Below, piece by piece: positions 21,511-30,674 of a DNA stretch of 64,000 nt; the stretch's first letter is position 1; each line of letters begins with the position of its first letter. The stretch is from the NCBI RefSeq assembly GCF_947501665.1, contig NZ_CANMWS010000015.1:80386-144385 (forward strand), given 5' to 3'. The DNA comes from an uncultured Shewanella sp. (GTDB taxonomy: Bacteria > Pseudomonadota > Gammaproteobacteria > Enterobacterales > Shewanellaceae). Position numbers and translations under genes: made by a program. The notes under the pieces were generated by a model, which saw only the letters and a list, made by a program, of their open reading frames with translations, had not been told where the DNA came from and made no database searches.

Positions 21511-22923
21511 TCATAATGATTGAAGATATTGACATAGGGCTGCGAGTAGCTTTTGTTTGTGCTCATCACTCGTGCTTTCTTCAATGAGGTTTTCTAAATT
21601 AATCATGTAAGCAGGATCATTGAGTCTATCTTGGCAAAATGTGCGCCACTTATCTTGTTCGTCTTGGCTAAGAGTTTCTGGATAATTACGTCCACGGTAA
21701 CGAAATAGCATTTCTTCGAGTCTTTCATCATCAAAATCTAATGTTAATGCGGCAAGATTATTAGGTTGAGTATGTCTGATGATATCCATTTTCTCTTTAT
21801 CAGCTTTACTGAAAAAACCGCCACTATATAGCTGAAGATCAGGATCTGTGATGGTGTGTTCATGGGGTAACTCAAATAAAGCAACGAGTTTCTCTCTGAT
21901 CTCTGGATGTTGTTTCAGGCGCTTATATTGCTCTCTGGCAAAGGCTTTATCGATGGCCAAACGTTGCGCATTGTCATCGGTAAGTGTTTTTGCTGGCGCA
22001 ACAAAAGGGCATTTATTGATGTGCAATTGTTTGACACTTATCGGTAGCTCATTTTCTGCTAAATCACTCCGTTTGGTATACATACGGGTTTTAATTTCTT
22101 CAATCGATAGCTCAATGAGTGGACTGATATCCATATTAAGGTTAATACAAATAACGGCATTTTTATTGGTGCTGTGATAGGCAACTGGAGCAATAATTGC
22201 GGTGCAACCATGAATAGCACTAATTTTTGAACTCACATGAATAAGTGGTTTCATTTCTAGTACGTCAATATATTGATTGACTGTTTGTTTTCGTCTTAGA
22301 CCAAAATAATATTCAAAGAGTTTAGGTTGGACTTGTTTGATTAATTTGGCGATGGCAATCGTGGCGTACACATCGGACATGGCATCATGTGCTTTCTCAT
22401 GACTTAAATTGTTTGCTTGTGTCAGGGCTTCCAGTTTAAAACTGGGAGAGCCATCTTCTTTTTCAGGCCAAATAATCCCTTCGGGCCTGAATGCATAGCA
22501 TGCACGAACTAAGTCAATGAGATCCCAGCGCGAATTACCGTTCTGCCATTCTCGTGCATAGGGATCAAAAAAATTGCGATATAAACCATAACGGGTCACT
22601 TCGTCATCAAATCGCAAGGAGTTATACCCGACGACACAAGTCTGTGATTGACTAAACAATTGATTAATTTGTGCCATAAATTCTGCTTCAGGCTTACCTT
22701 TTAAGTTTGCAAGCTGAGGTGTGATCCCAGTAATTAGGATGGCTTCGGGTGAAGGAAGGTAATCTTTGGCTTGTTGGCAATACACATTAATGGGTTCACC
22801 GATAATATTCAAATCCATATCGGTTCGAATACCAGCAAACTGTGAAGGGCGATCTTTAGCGGGATTGGCACCAAAAGTTTCATAGTCGTGCCAGAAAAAA
22901 GTGGGCTGTATAGTGGATGACAT
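21511..22923 (-). CDS. sbcB: Exodeoxyribonuclease I (SbcB)
   Basis: Processive 3'-5' exonuclease for single-stranded DNA, used in mismatch repair and recombination. The DEDD exonuclease motif I is HDYETFG at the N-terminus. GYNSLRFDDEV and HDAMSDVYAT complete the active site, followed by the ExoI-specific SH3-like and C-terminal helical regions (LALTLDFDDERLEEMLFRYR). I chose the ATG at 22923 (470 aa), which places the start 11 residues before the first motif as in E. coli; an ATG at 22968 adds 15 residues. Confidence 0.93.
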   Translation of the reverse strand: MSSTIQPTFFWHDYETFGANPAKDRPSQFAGIRTDMDLNIIGEPINVYCQQAKDYLPSPEAILITGITPQLANLKGKPEAEFMAQINQLFSQSQTCVVGYNSLRFDDEVTRYGLYRNFFDPYAREWQNGNSRWDLIDLVRACYAFRPEGIIWPEKEDGSPSFKLEALTQANNLSHEKAHDAMSDVYATIAIAKLIKQVQPKLFEYYFGLRRKQTVNQYIDVLEMKPLIHVSSKISAIHGCTAIIAPVAYHSTNKNAVICINLNMDISPLIELSIEEIKTRMYTKRSDLAENELPISVKQLHINKCPFVAPAKTLTDDNAQRLAIDKAFAREQYKRLKQHPEIREKLVALFELPHEHTITDPDLQLYSGGFFSKADKEKMDIIRHTQPNNLAALTLDFDDERLEEMLFRYRGRNYPETLSQDEQDKWRTFCQDRLNDPAYMINLENLIEESTSDEHKQKLLAALCQYLQSL

Positions 22924-23247
22924 GGATGTGTCGCTGCAGTAATAAGTTGATGAATGTAATGATAACATTAAACATTAGATTGATGCGGTAATCTCAAGAT
23001 TAATTCCTATTGACAGCAGACAATAGTCGATGTGAGTTTAGATGCTGGTAAACGGGCTTAGTTTTTGTGGTAAGCCAGCTTTAAGGGAGGGGAATCGCAT
23101 GGGAAAAATGGACTTAATAGAAAATAGCTATCTTTGTTTTTATGGGGCTGAGTATAAAGAACGCCATTTTGAATTGATGCTGTATTCTCAGGTTTCTTAA
23201 GTATAAAATGCAGCGAATTTTCTTATTGCTAATAACTAGGACTCAAA
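22924..23247. promoter_or_regulatory. sbcB/rlmA divergent intergenic region
   Basis: About 320 bases with the promoters of both genes. The only possible coding element is the 33-codon reading frame described at 23099-23200. Confidence 0.45.
23099..23200 (+). CDS. Possible small protein, 33 residues
   Basis: A short reading frame begins with ATG 8 bases after an unusually strong GGGAGGGG ribosome site in the sbcB/rlmA gap. The product begins MGKMDLIENSYLCFYG and has no membrane segment or motif that I recognise. Only the ribosome site argues for it; it may be chance. Confidence 0.3.
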   Translation: MGKMDLIENSYLCFYGAEYKERHFELMLYSQVS

Positions 23248-24072
23248 ATGAGATACCGTTGTCCCTTATGCAGTCAATCATTAGTACTGCAAGATAAGAG
23301 TTGGCGCTGCCAAAACAATCATGTATTTGATTGTGCGAAAGAGGGCTATGTTAACTTATTACCTGTACAGAAAAAGAACTCCAAAGATCCTGGGGATAAT
23401 AAACCTATGATTGTTGCCCGTAGAGAGTTTCTCAATAAAGGTTATTATCAACGATTAAGTGATCGTGTTAACGAGTTGGCACAGAGGTTTGCGCTTGATA
23501 AGACATCGGGTTTAGATATCGGTTGTGGTGAGGGGTATTACAGTCATCGTTTGTTTGAAGCGATGCAAACATCAGTAGCAAAAAATACACCTTTTTCATT
23601 AAATGGATTAGATATTTCTAAATCGGCACTTAAATCTGCTTCAAAGCGTTATTCTCATATTAATTTTTGTGTTGCAAGTGCTTTTGAAATGCCTTTTTTT
23701 GATGAGAGTTTTGATTTCATGTTGCGGATCTATGCCCCTTCTCTCGATAAAGAGTTACGACGAACCATGAAGCAAGATGGGATTTTATTGACGGTTTCAG
23801 CCGGGCCTATGCATCACTTCGCCCTTAAACAATTAATATACGATGAACCAGCATTACACACGCAGGAGAAAAGTACTATACAAGGCTTTGAATTGCTTCA
23901 TCATGAGCAACTAGAGTGGGTACTAGAAATGGATAATGAGCAGGATATTACTCATTTCCTTAATATGACACCTTATGCGTGGAAATTAACGGATGAGCAA
24001 AAACAGGGGTTAGCCAATCAAGGGCTAATGTGCCAACTTGATTTTAAAATAGAGATTTTTAAAGCTATTTAA
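23248..24072 (+). CDS. rlmA: 23S rRNA (guanine-745-N1)-methyltransferase RlmA
   Basis: SAM-dependent methylation of G745 in 23S rRNA. The N-terminal zinc finger has Cys5, Cys8, Cys21 and His25 ahead of EGYVNLLPVQ. The Rossmann SAM-binding motif is GLDIGCGEGYYS, and the substrate loop contains DPGDNKPM. 274 aa is normal. It stands alone. Confidence 0.92.
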   Translation: MRYRCPLCSQSLVLQDKSWRCQNNHVFDCAKEGYVNLLPVQKKNSKDPGDNKPMIVARREFLNKGYYQRLSDRVNELAQRFALDKTSGLDIGCGEGYYSHRLFEAMQTSVAKNTPFSLNGLDISKSALKSASKRYSHINFCVASAFEMPFFDESFDFMLRIYAPSLDKELRRTMKQDGILLTVSAGPMHHFALKQLIYDEPALHTQEKSTIQGFELLHHEQLEWVLEMDNEQDITHFLNMTPYAWKLTDEQKQGLANQGLMCQLDFKIEIFKAI

Positions 24073-24475
24073 ACGCTGTTAAAGGCGAACTTTTTGCTGG
24101 GGTTGAGGTAGTATTATTTTTTATATCAAAAACTGAATATTTTATTCTAGTCTATCCATATAGGTACTGAATAGTTTAACTCATTGTTTGTATTCTTTGT
24201 TTTAATAAGTCTCTCGGTATGCGAACTTTATTTTATACAGAATTGTGTTGAAATTTGAAGCAACTGACCGAAATGTAAGTGAAAATATCTGTTCTTATGG
24301 TTTTATTGTTTGTTGACTTATCCTGTGAATAGGTTATAGTTAATTCAGCTTGAAAGTTGGGCTTATTTATGTGTGTTTCAATACGACCTGTTCGTCCTGT
24401 CAACATTAAGTAAACCGGCATTTTCCAGCGTTACCGCCGTTAAGGCTTTAATTTATATATACAGGATTTAATACC
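24073..24475 (+). promoter_or_regulatory. Upstream region and probable long 5' leader of the cold-shock gene
   Basis: About 400 AT-rich bases ahead of a cold-shock gene. Cold-inducible csp messages usually have 150-160 base structured leaders. A reading frame on the opposite strand (24233-24421) has no ribosome site and is disregarded. No exact cold-box was found by eye. Confidence 0.4.
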
Positions 24476-24682
24476 ATGTCACAAACTACTGGTATCGTTA
24501 AGTGGTTCAACTCTGATAAAGGTTTCGGATTCATCGAGCAAGAATCAGGCCCAGATGTTTTTGTACACTTCCGTGCAATCAACTCAGACGGTTTCAAAAC
24601 TCTTGACGAAGGTCAAAAAGTTTCTTTCACCGTTACTCAAGGCCAAAAAGGCCCTCAAGCTGAAAACGTTACTGTCGTTTAA
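24476..24682 (+). CDS. Cold-shock-domain protein (CspA family)
   Basis: 68-residue OB-fold RNA chaperone. Both nucleic-acid-binding motifs are present: KGFGFIEQ (RNP1) and VFVHFRAI (RNP2). It begins with the common [13 protein letters not shown] stretch. Such proteins melt mRNA structure at low temperature; which paralogue it is cannot be decided. Its codon choice (aac, ttc, cgt) is more biased than that of its neighbours, suggesting high expression. Own terminator. Confidence 0.95.
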   Translation: MSQTTGIVKWFNSDKGFGFIEQESGPDVFVHFRAINSDGFKTLDEGQKVSFTVTQGQKGPQAENVTVV

Positions 24683-24734
24683 GTTTGAAAATTTTACCTA
24701 GCTAATTTTCTTAGCTAAGTAGACAAAGATTCCT

Positions 24735-24766
24735 AAGAGCTGTGTTTAACACGGCTCTTTTTTCTT
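24735..24766 (+). terminator. Terminator of the cold-shock gene
   Basis: Stem AAGAGCTGTG / CACGGCTCTT (one G-T pair) with a following T-run. Confidence 0.88.
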
Positions 24767-25071
24767 TTCTCATTTTATGTTTTTTCCTCTTTCATACTAT
24801 TACTCTCTTTAATCGCAGATGATGTCAATTTTCATCGCGTCTAAGAGCAATTTATTCAGCCATATTTTTCCAGTCGTTTTAAATCAACCTAAGTCAATAT
24901 GTGATCATTTAGCGGGAATGAAAAATACGGTAAACAAGATCGTTAATGACTTCAGTTTTGACAGACACTTGTACCATCCATGGTGGTCGCGACTGTTTGA
25001 CCTCAACATTATAGAAGGGCGTTTTCTAATCAGTTGAGGAGCTGGGGCTTTTAGGTAAGATGTAGATGTAT
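24767..25071. other. Intergenic region
   Basis: About 300 bases between the cold-shock terminator and the convergent csgI-like gene. A 72-codon frame at 24819-25037 lacks a ribosome site and recognisable sequence and is not called. Confidence 0.4.
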
Positions 25072-25707
25072 TTACTTGTTTTCTATACGCTTTTTAAAGC
25101 TGGCTTTAGTCGCTTCATCGGCTTGACTGTACCAAAAATCGAGCATTTGTCCTACATTGACTTGGCTATTTGTAGGTGTTGAAGCGTTGGTTCCCCTTGA
25201 TTGAGCTGGCATGTTTGTCGGGGTATCAATGGCGAGTGCTCCCAGTGCTGCAGGCTGATTAGTGTTATTATAAGTGGCTATTTCAGTTTCATAATCACGG
25301 CCAAATTGTAAGCCTTTTTTCATCAACTTACCTTGCTCAAAAGGAACGGCATTGCCTTTTTTATCCGTTAATGTCAATTGAGGCTTATGATTAAATTGCT
25401 GCGCTGCATTCATGGTGCGTAAATTGGGTAAGGTAAGCGAATATGAGGTATCGAAACCTTTAAAGCTCATAATAATGATATCAGAGTCAAATGAGCTTTC
25501 TTGATCTTGCTGATAAAAATTGCCTTGATATCGAAAAGCAATTTGATTGGCACCATTGGGTAATGTTAACTCTTCATTGCCTGAAGCTTCTTTTCCATTG
25601 ACTAAAATGAGATCTGAATTATAAGGCATTTTAAGAGAGATATTGGCTAAAACTGGAAAACCAACACTGAGTGTTATAAGAGCTGCAAACAAAGGGACTT
25701 TTTTCAT
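25072..25707 (-). CDS. DUF2057 family periplasmic protein (YccT/CsgI-like)
   Basis: 211 residues with a clear signal peptide (cleavage near VLANISL). The N-terminal half is the DUF2057 beta-rich domain: NSDLILVNGKEA, then a run on lipid-like beta strands ending SLTLPNLRT. The E. coli homologue YccT was named CsgI, a periplasmic inhibitor of curli fibre formation. The same role here is plausible because a CsgD-like regulator lies at 49.9 kb, but no curli structural gene is in the window. Confidence 0.8.
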   Translation of the reverse strand: MKKVPLFAALITLSVGFPVLANISLKMPYNSDLILVNGKEASGNEELTLPNGANQIAFRYQGNFYQQDQESSFDSDIIIMSFKGFDTSYSLTLPNLRTMNAAQQFNHKPQLTLTDKKGNAVPFEQGKLMKKGLQFGRDYETEIATYNNTNQPAALGALAIDTPTNMPAQSRGTNASTPTNSQVNVGQMLDFWYSQADEATKASFKKRIENK

Positions 25708-26147
25708 AATTTATCCAATTGATGATTATAAAGTTTAATAAAAGTTAATATTTATCATAGCATCGGTCAACAAGCCTGAATACGGAAAAATGTCTACTTT
25801 ACCTGCTTTTTTACTTTGGAAAGAGACGATAAAACACAATTGTACCAGAATGGTTAGTAACTTGTTTTCCTTAAGTTTTTTTTGTTGAATTTATGGGCTG
25901 AAAATTTGCTACTAATAAGATGTGTGAATGAAACGGTGCTCATTTATATTGAGCTTAATGGATTATAGACTTGAGGTTGTCATGGTTGTGCTGATAAACA
26001 AGGCTTTGACGCTATGATTAAACTACAATAGACATAATATTTGTTCATTTGAGTATATTAGCCTTATGCGGGACTTGCTAATAGGGTAAAATGCCTGAAG
26101 TTTTTTAGTATTTGCATTTTTATAAAAAAGTGTCTTTGGGGGGAAAT
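25708..26147. promoter_or_regulatory. Divergent intergenic region
   Basis: About 440 AT-rich bases between the csgI-like gene and the CorA gene. Must contain two promoters. No gene, strong hairpin or repeat seen. Confidence 0.4.
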
Positions 26148-27095
26148 ATGATAACAGCCTATGTCTATGAAGATCGTCACCTTACGATCAGTGAATTAAA
26201 CATACTGGATACTATTCCTCCTGGTACCATTTGGTTAGATCTTTATAAACCTGATGAGGAAGAGCGCATTTGGCTCAGTGGCTTTTCGGTTGAAGAGGTA
26301 CCAGATGAAGAGGATATTAATGAAATTGAAGCTTCTGCACGCTTCTATCAGAATAAAGATGGGCTACACATTAACTCACTTTTTCCACAAAGAGCAGGGC
26401 AAGATGTGAGAGGAGTTAACGTATCATTTAATTTGAGAGATAACTTTTTATTAACCATACGCGAGGAAGAAGTTGGTTTAATACGCTTGTTACGTAACTA
26501 TCTACGCTTAGGTCGGATTGAAGTGGCGACGCCTCAAGGGCTTTTTTTAGAGCTGTTTAATTTAAAAGTCGATTATCTTTCTGATTTAATCGAAGATGTT
26601 TATACAGTATTAGAAAACGTCAGTGAAGAAGTCTTTAAAAATGAAGAATTGGATGATGTGTTTAAACTGATTACTCGTCAAGAAGATTCTAATGGGAAAA
26701 TCCGTTTAAGTTTGTTAGATACTCAACGTTCATTGCGGTATATGCAGAGGTACTATCGAGGTCAGTTATCTGATCATGATCTAAAAGATTTACGCGAAAT
26801 GTTGTCTGATATTGAGTCTCTAATGCCTCATAGCCAATTTATTTTTGATAAATTAAACTTTTTATTAGATGCGGCAATGGGCTTTAGTGGTTTACAACAA
26901 AATAAAATTATTAAAATTTTCTCTGTTGCAGCTGTCGTGTTCCTTCCTCCAACCGTTATCGCGAGCAGTTATGGAATGAACTTTGTCAATATGCCTGAAT
27001 TGGAATGGTATTTGGGTTATCCAATGGCAGTGATGATGATGATTGGCAGTGCTGCTGGAACGTACTTTTTCTTTAAACGTAAAGGTTGGCTTTAA
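26148..27095 (+). CDS. corA: CorA family magnesium/divalent metal channel
   Basis: Inner-membrane pentameric Mg2+ channel (also Co2+, Ni2+). Long cytoplasmic N-terminal funnel, then two C-terminal transmembrane helices. The selectivity signature YGMNF lies between them, followed by the periplasmic MPEL loop typical of CorA rather than ZntB. The ATG at 26148 gives 315 aa and has GGGGGGAAAT before it; an in-frame TTG 36 bases upstream is less likely. Confidence 0.93.
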   Translation: MITAYVYEDRHLTISELNILDTIPPGTIWLDLYKPDEEERIWLSGFSVEEVPDEEDINEIEASARFYQNKDGLHINSLFPQRAGQDVRGVNVSFNLRDNFLLTIREEEVGLIRLLRNYLRLGRIEVATPQGLFLELFNLKVDYLSDLIEDVYTVLENVSEEVFKNEELDDVFKLITRQEDSNGKIRLSLLDTQRSLRYMQRYYRGQLSDHDLKDLREMLSDIESLMPHSQFIFDKLNFLLDAAMGFSGLQQNKIIKIFSVAAVVFLPPTVIASSYGMNFVNMPELEWYLGYPMAVMMMIGSAAGTYFFFKRKGWL

Positions 27096-27110
27096 TTTCG
27101 CTTACCAAGA

Positions 27111-27416
27111 CTACACTGGTTCAAATGTGAGTATGCAAGCCGGTATGTTCCCTGTGTCTGCTTGCTCTATCACAGAAGATAAATGATTAAGTTTTTCTGT
27201 TAGAATGGTCATTGCTACATAGCTTCTTTCATTGGCACTGTGGCAACGACTCAATCGAAGCATCAGGTTGTGCTGTATACAGGTGAGTTGATGTCGGTGG
27301 CATTCGTGAGTCGCTGTTATGATTGCTTGAGTGTATTGTTCTTGAAGTTTATCTAATGCTTCAGGATCGTGTTTGGCTAACCATTTTAATTCATCAAAAG
27401 GGGGTAATGGCTCCAT
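27111..27416 (-). CDS. DUF3135 family small protein
   Basis: 101-residue cytoplasmic protein beginning MEPLPPFDELKWLAKHDPEA, the pattern of the DUF3135 family found in Vibrio and Shewanella. Function unknown. It has a predicted all-helical composition with no membrane segment or signal. It is convergent with corA, with only 15 bases between the stops. Confidence 0.72.
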   Translation of the reverse strand: MEPLPPFDELKWLAKHDPEALDKLQEQYTQAIITATHECHRHQLTCIQHNLMLRLSRCHSANERSYVAMTILTEKLNHLSSVIEQADTGNIPACILTFEPV

Positions 27417-27560
27417 TTTCTTTCCTTATTTATTCTTATAATCAGTTAACGTTAGTCTATTTTTTCATTTTTATCGAGCTAGCTGAGCGCTTTATATTTA
27501 CTTTATAAATACATACCTTTTACAATGAGATAATTTCAATTGTTTAGATGTAGGACGTAT

Positions 27561-28256
27561 ATGGATTTTATTGAAGTATATGAGAATGCTATCCCTGAAA
27601 GCTTGTGCGATGAGTTGATGCTGACTTTGAATAAACATAAAGGAACGGTAAGAGGGAGAACCGGCCATGGTGTTGACTTAGATAAAAAAGACAGCTTAGA
27701 TTTAACATTAGACAGTTTTGCTGATTTGAATGAATTAAGAAATACATTGTTGACTCATGCATTAAAGCCTATTACACAATATTTCGATAAATATTCGCTG
27801 GCTCTAATGGGAGCCGTTTCAGTGAATGTCGCTGATGAAAAAGGAGACCCTGTTACTCTAACACCTGATAATTATGATGAATTGGGTAGACCAAGAGCCC
27901 AAGCATTAGTGAAATACCTCTACCGTAGCGGTTCGATTAATATTCAAAAATATCAACAAAATAAAGGAGGTTACCCTCATTGGCATTCTGAACAGTTTCC
28001 TCAATTAAATCATAATGAAGCTTTACATCGTGTGGTACTTTATATGCTGTATTTAAATGATATTGAAGAGGGGGGAGAAACTGAGTTTTTTTATCAGAAT
28101 AAAAAGCTCAAACCGAAAAAAGGCACTATGGTTATTGCTCCTGCGGCTTTTACACATAGCCATCGCGGGCTCACACCGATTAGTGATGATAAATACATTG
28201 CGACTTCTTGGGTGATGTTTAATCGTGCTGAACAGTTATATGCTCAAATTAAGTAA
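27561..28256 (+). CDS. 2OG-Fe(II) oxygenase, prolyl 4-hydroxylase-like
   Basis: 231-residue double-stranded beta-helix oxygenase of the prolyl 4-hydroxylase-like superfamily. Candidate iron ligands are His in the PHWHSEQ segment with a following acidic residue, and the distal His in THSHRG, followed by a basic residue and ATSWVMF at the end. FF and GGETEF match the family's strand and turn. Substrate unknown. The ATG at 27561 is preceded by only a weak AGGA. Confidence 0.75.
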   Translation: MDFIEVYENAIPESLCDELMLTLNKHKGTVRGRTGHGVDLDKKDSLDLTLDSFADLNELRNTLLTHALKPITQYFDKYSLALMGAVSVNVADEKGDPVTLTPDNYDELGRPRAQALVKYLYRSGSINIQKYQQNKGGYPHWHSEQFPQLNHNEALHRVVLYMLYLNDIEEGGETEFFYQNKKLKPKKGTMVIAPAAFTHSHRGLTPISDDKYIATSWVMFNRAEQLYAQIK

Positions 28257-28327
28257 AGTGGATATTGTTCAGGGCTCAGTCCATTACTATTTAACATCTT
28301 GTTTTATGGTTTTTTAGAATAGGTTAT

Positions 28328-29677
28328 TCATACTGGAATAGAAATTCTAAAACAAGCGCCTTCTAGTGTCGATGTTTCAATAGAAAGGCTGCCGCCGTAG
28401 CTGGTGATAATTTCATGACACACTGCAAGTCCAATACCTTGGCCTGCTTGCTGTGTGTCGGCCCTGACTCCACGTTGAATTATTTTTTTGCGGATATTTT
28501 CATCTACACCTGGACCATCATCTTCGACGACGAGTTCAAATTGTCCTTCATCATTGAAATATGAGGATACGGATACTCGACTAATACATAATTTAAACGC
28601 ATTTTCCATTAAGTTTCCGCATAATTCCATTAAATCACCTTTGTCACCAGGAAAAACATGATCGCTATTGATGCTTGCTTCAAACTGTACTCGTTTATCT
28701 TTGTAAACCTTAAATAGCATCTGTGACAATTGTTCAACCAGAGGCGCAATATGTGTCTGTTCTTGTTTGAGTCCTTTGCGCCCAAGCATTGCGCGTCTTA
28801 ATTGGTATTTGACCAGTTGATCCATTTGGCTGACTTGTTCCATGATTTTTTCACCGACATGATTTCGGTCTAATGTTTTATCATCGGTAATAGCATGGAC
28901 CGCAGCTAAACGTGTTTTAAGGCTATGGGCAAGATCATTCATAGCATTTTGGTATCTTTCTTGCTGAGCACTGGATTGTTGTAATAGTTGGTTAAGTGCT
29001 TGAGTGACGCCTTCAAGCTCAACAGGGTAGCCATCAGAGAGAGATTTAGATTTACCACTATTGATGGAATGCAATTCATTCCTTAATCTTACAAGGGGAC
29101 TCATTCCCCAATACGCGGCACTGATCAATAAGACTAATGCGAGGGCGAGGACCATGCCTAAACGCAAATAAGTGCGGCGACTAAATTGGTCATATTCTTG
29201 CTCCAACTTTTGGGCATCTTTCATGACAAGGAGGTTATAATGCCCACCGGCTAAATTAAAGGTCAATAAATAAACAAAGTAGCCTTTTGAATCTGCCAAT
29301 GTCAGATAATAGGGAGGAGACTCGTATCGAATACTATTAAAGCGTTCGCAAGTATCAAATAGGCCTCGATCGACAGCAAGTGAAGAGGTCCAAACTTGTT
29401 TAAAATTATCATCGCAACTGGCAATGATGTATTTTTCAGGCGTGGCGTTATTATTTCGCCATTCGGTGGTATCTGGAATTAAGTTATGTTCTCTTAATTC
29501 TGCTGCCACTTTTGGAATTTCTGAAATGAGTTTGGCTGTTTCTTCATTGTAGTTATTTTGTGCATGTAAAATATTGGTAAGCCAAGCTAATGCAAAGCCA
29601 ACTAAAGCAATAATGGACAATGAGGTGAGAAACATCCGTGTTAACAGACGTTTCTTGAAAAGCGTATTTAACTGCAT
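28328..29677 (-). CDS. Sensor histidine kinase, PhoQ-like
   Basis: 449 aa. Two transmembrane helices (about 15-37 and 172-193) enclose a periplasmic sensor of about 135 residues containing two Cys that could pair (residues near 87 and 109). HAMP follows, then the His-phosphotransfer helix DLAHSLKTRLA, the N-box ELCGNLMENAFKLC and DDGPGV / GQGIGLAV ATP-lid motifs. The layout and NLMENAFKLC resemble PhoQ. The residue after HSLKT is Arg where Pro is common. It overlaps the response regulator gene by 10 bases, so they are one operon. Confidence 0.85.
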   Translation of the reverse strand: MQLNTLFKKRLLTRMFLTSLSIIALVGFALAWLTNILHAQNNYNEETAKLISEIPKVAAELREHNLIPDTTEWRNNNATPEKYIIASCDDNFKQVWTSSLAVDRGLFDTCERFNSIRYESPPYYLTLADSKGYFVYLLTFNLAGGHYNLLVMKDAQKLEQEYDQFSRRTYLRLGMVLALALVLLISAAYWGMSPLVRLRNELHSINSGKSKSLSDGYPVELEGVTQALNQLLQQSSAQQERYQNAMNDLAHSLKTRLAAVHAITDDKTLDRNHVGEKIMEQVSQMDQLVKYQLRRAMLGRKGLKQEQTHIAPLVEQLSQMLFKVYKDKRVQFEASINSDHVFPGDKGDLMELCGNLMENAFKLCISRVSVSSYFNDEGQFELVVEDDGPGVDENIRKKIIQRGVRADTQQAGQGIGLAVCHEIITSYGGSLSIETSTLEGACFRISIPV

Positions 29678-30342
29678 GGCAAGTTAAATTTGTAGCCTTG
29701 ACCTCGAATGGTGGCAATGGGGTTTTCAATTCCTTCTTTAGAGAGTTTTTTTCGTAATCGACTGACCATGACTTCGATGGTATTAGGATCCCCTTCTTTA
29801 TCAGCATAGATCACATCTAAAAGGCGTTGTTTGGCAACAACTTCATGGCAATGTCGCATTAAATATTCTAGAATTTGATATTCAAAAGCAGTCACTTCCA
29901 TTGGGACGTCATGTAGACTCAGTTGCTTAGCGGCTAAGTCTAATGCTAAAGGGCCACTGTTAATGACGGGTTTAACAAACCCTGCACTGCGACGTACGAG
30001 AGCATCTAACCTTGCAACAAGTTCTTCTTTTTGAAAGGGCTTAACTAAATAATCGTCTGCACCTGCATTTAATCCTTCAACCTTATCTTGCCAATTTACT
30101 CGTGCGGTTAAAATAAGAATTGGTGCTTTTAAATCATTGTCACGCAATTTTTGGATTAAACTGATCCCATCTTCATCGGGCAAGCCTAAATCTATGATAG
30201 CCACATCAATGGGATAATTAGTGGCTTGATAGAAGCCTTCTTTGGCTGTGGGGGCGGTTTGTACTTGATTTCCCAATTCACTAAGTTGTACTTGTAAATG
30301 GTGGGATAGGATAGGATCATCCTCAACAACCAAAATCCTCAT
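29668..30342 (-). CDS. OmpR/PhoP-family response regulator
   Basis: 224-residue regulator. Receiver domain with DD pocket (VEDDPI), phospho-acceptor Asp in IDLGLPDEDG, the Thr in LTARV and Lys in LVKPF. C-terminal winged helix (EVTAFEYQILEYLMRH, EVMVSRLRKKL, TIRGQGYKF). Paired with the PhoQ-like kinase. The ATG at 30342 is supported by AAGGAC and by the family start MRILVVEDD; an upstream in-frame start adds 11 residues. Confidence 0.9.
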   Translation of the reverse strand: MRILVVEDDPILSHHLQVQLSELGNQVQTAPTAKEGFYQATNYPIDVAIIDLGLPDEDGISLIQKLRDNDLKAPILILTARVNWQDKVEGLNAGADDYLVKPFQKEELVARLDALVRRSAGFVKPVINSGPLALDLAAKQLSLHDVPMEVTAFEYQILEYLMRHCHEVVAKQRLLDVIYADKEGDPNTIEVMVSRLRKKLSKEGIENPIATIRGQGYKFNLPCS

Positions 30343-30434
30343 AATTTGCGTCCTTAAGGGCTTTGATATCAACAAATAAGTAAAAATAAGTTTCTACATA
30401 TTTGTGATTTGATTTTTATTCATGTTTATCACTC

Positions 30435-30463
30435 AGTATAAACCAAGTTCTATGAGTATAAAC
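30435..30463 (-). promoter_or_regulatory. Direct repeat upstream of the PhoP-like gene, candidate autoregulatory site
   Basis: AGTATAAAC occurs at 30435-30443 and 30455-30463, a 20-base spacing; read on the minus strand each contains GTTTA. PhoP sites in enterics are direct GTTTA-type repeats, though spaced 11 bases apart. It lies about 95-120 bases before the regulator start. Assignment is tentative. Confidence 0.35.
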
Positions 30464-30674
30464 TTAACCGTGGCTGAATTTAAACGAATCGTTAATGCTT
30501 TATTATACCTAAGCCATAAAAAGATGCGAAACCCTATAGCGATATAGAAAGACAAAATGCTGGTAAAGTGAGATTGCTGAAGGCATAAAGAGGAAAAAAT
30601 GACTTATTACTAGGTTTATAGTAACTTTTTAGTTAAAATCTAGTAAATTAAAATGTATCCACTTTGAGTTTTAG

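Noticed and set aside
24819..25037. 72-codon frame after the cold-shock gene
   Set aside because: No ribosome site, no recognisable sequence, and it lies in AT-rich intergenic sequence.
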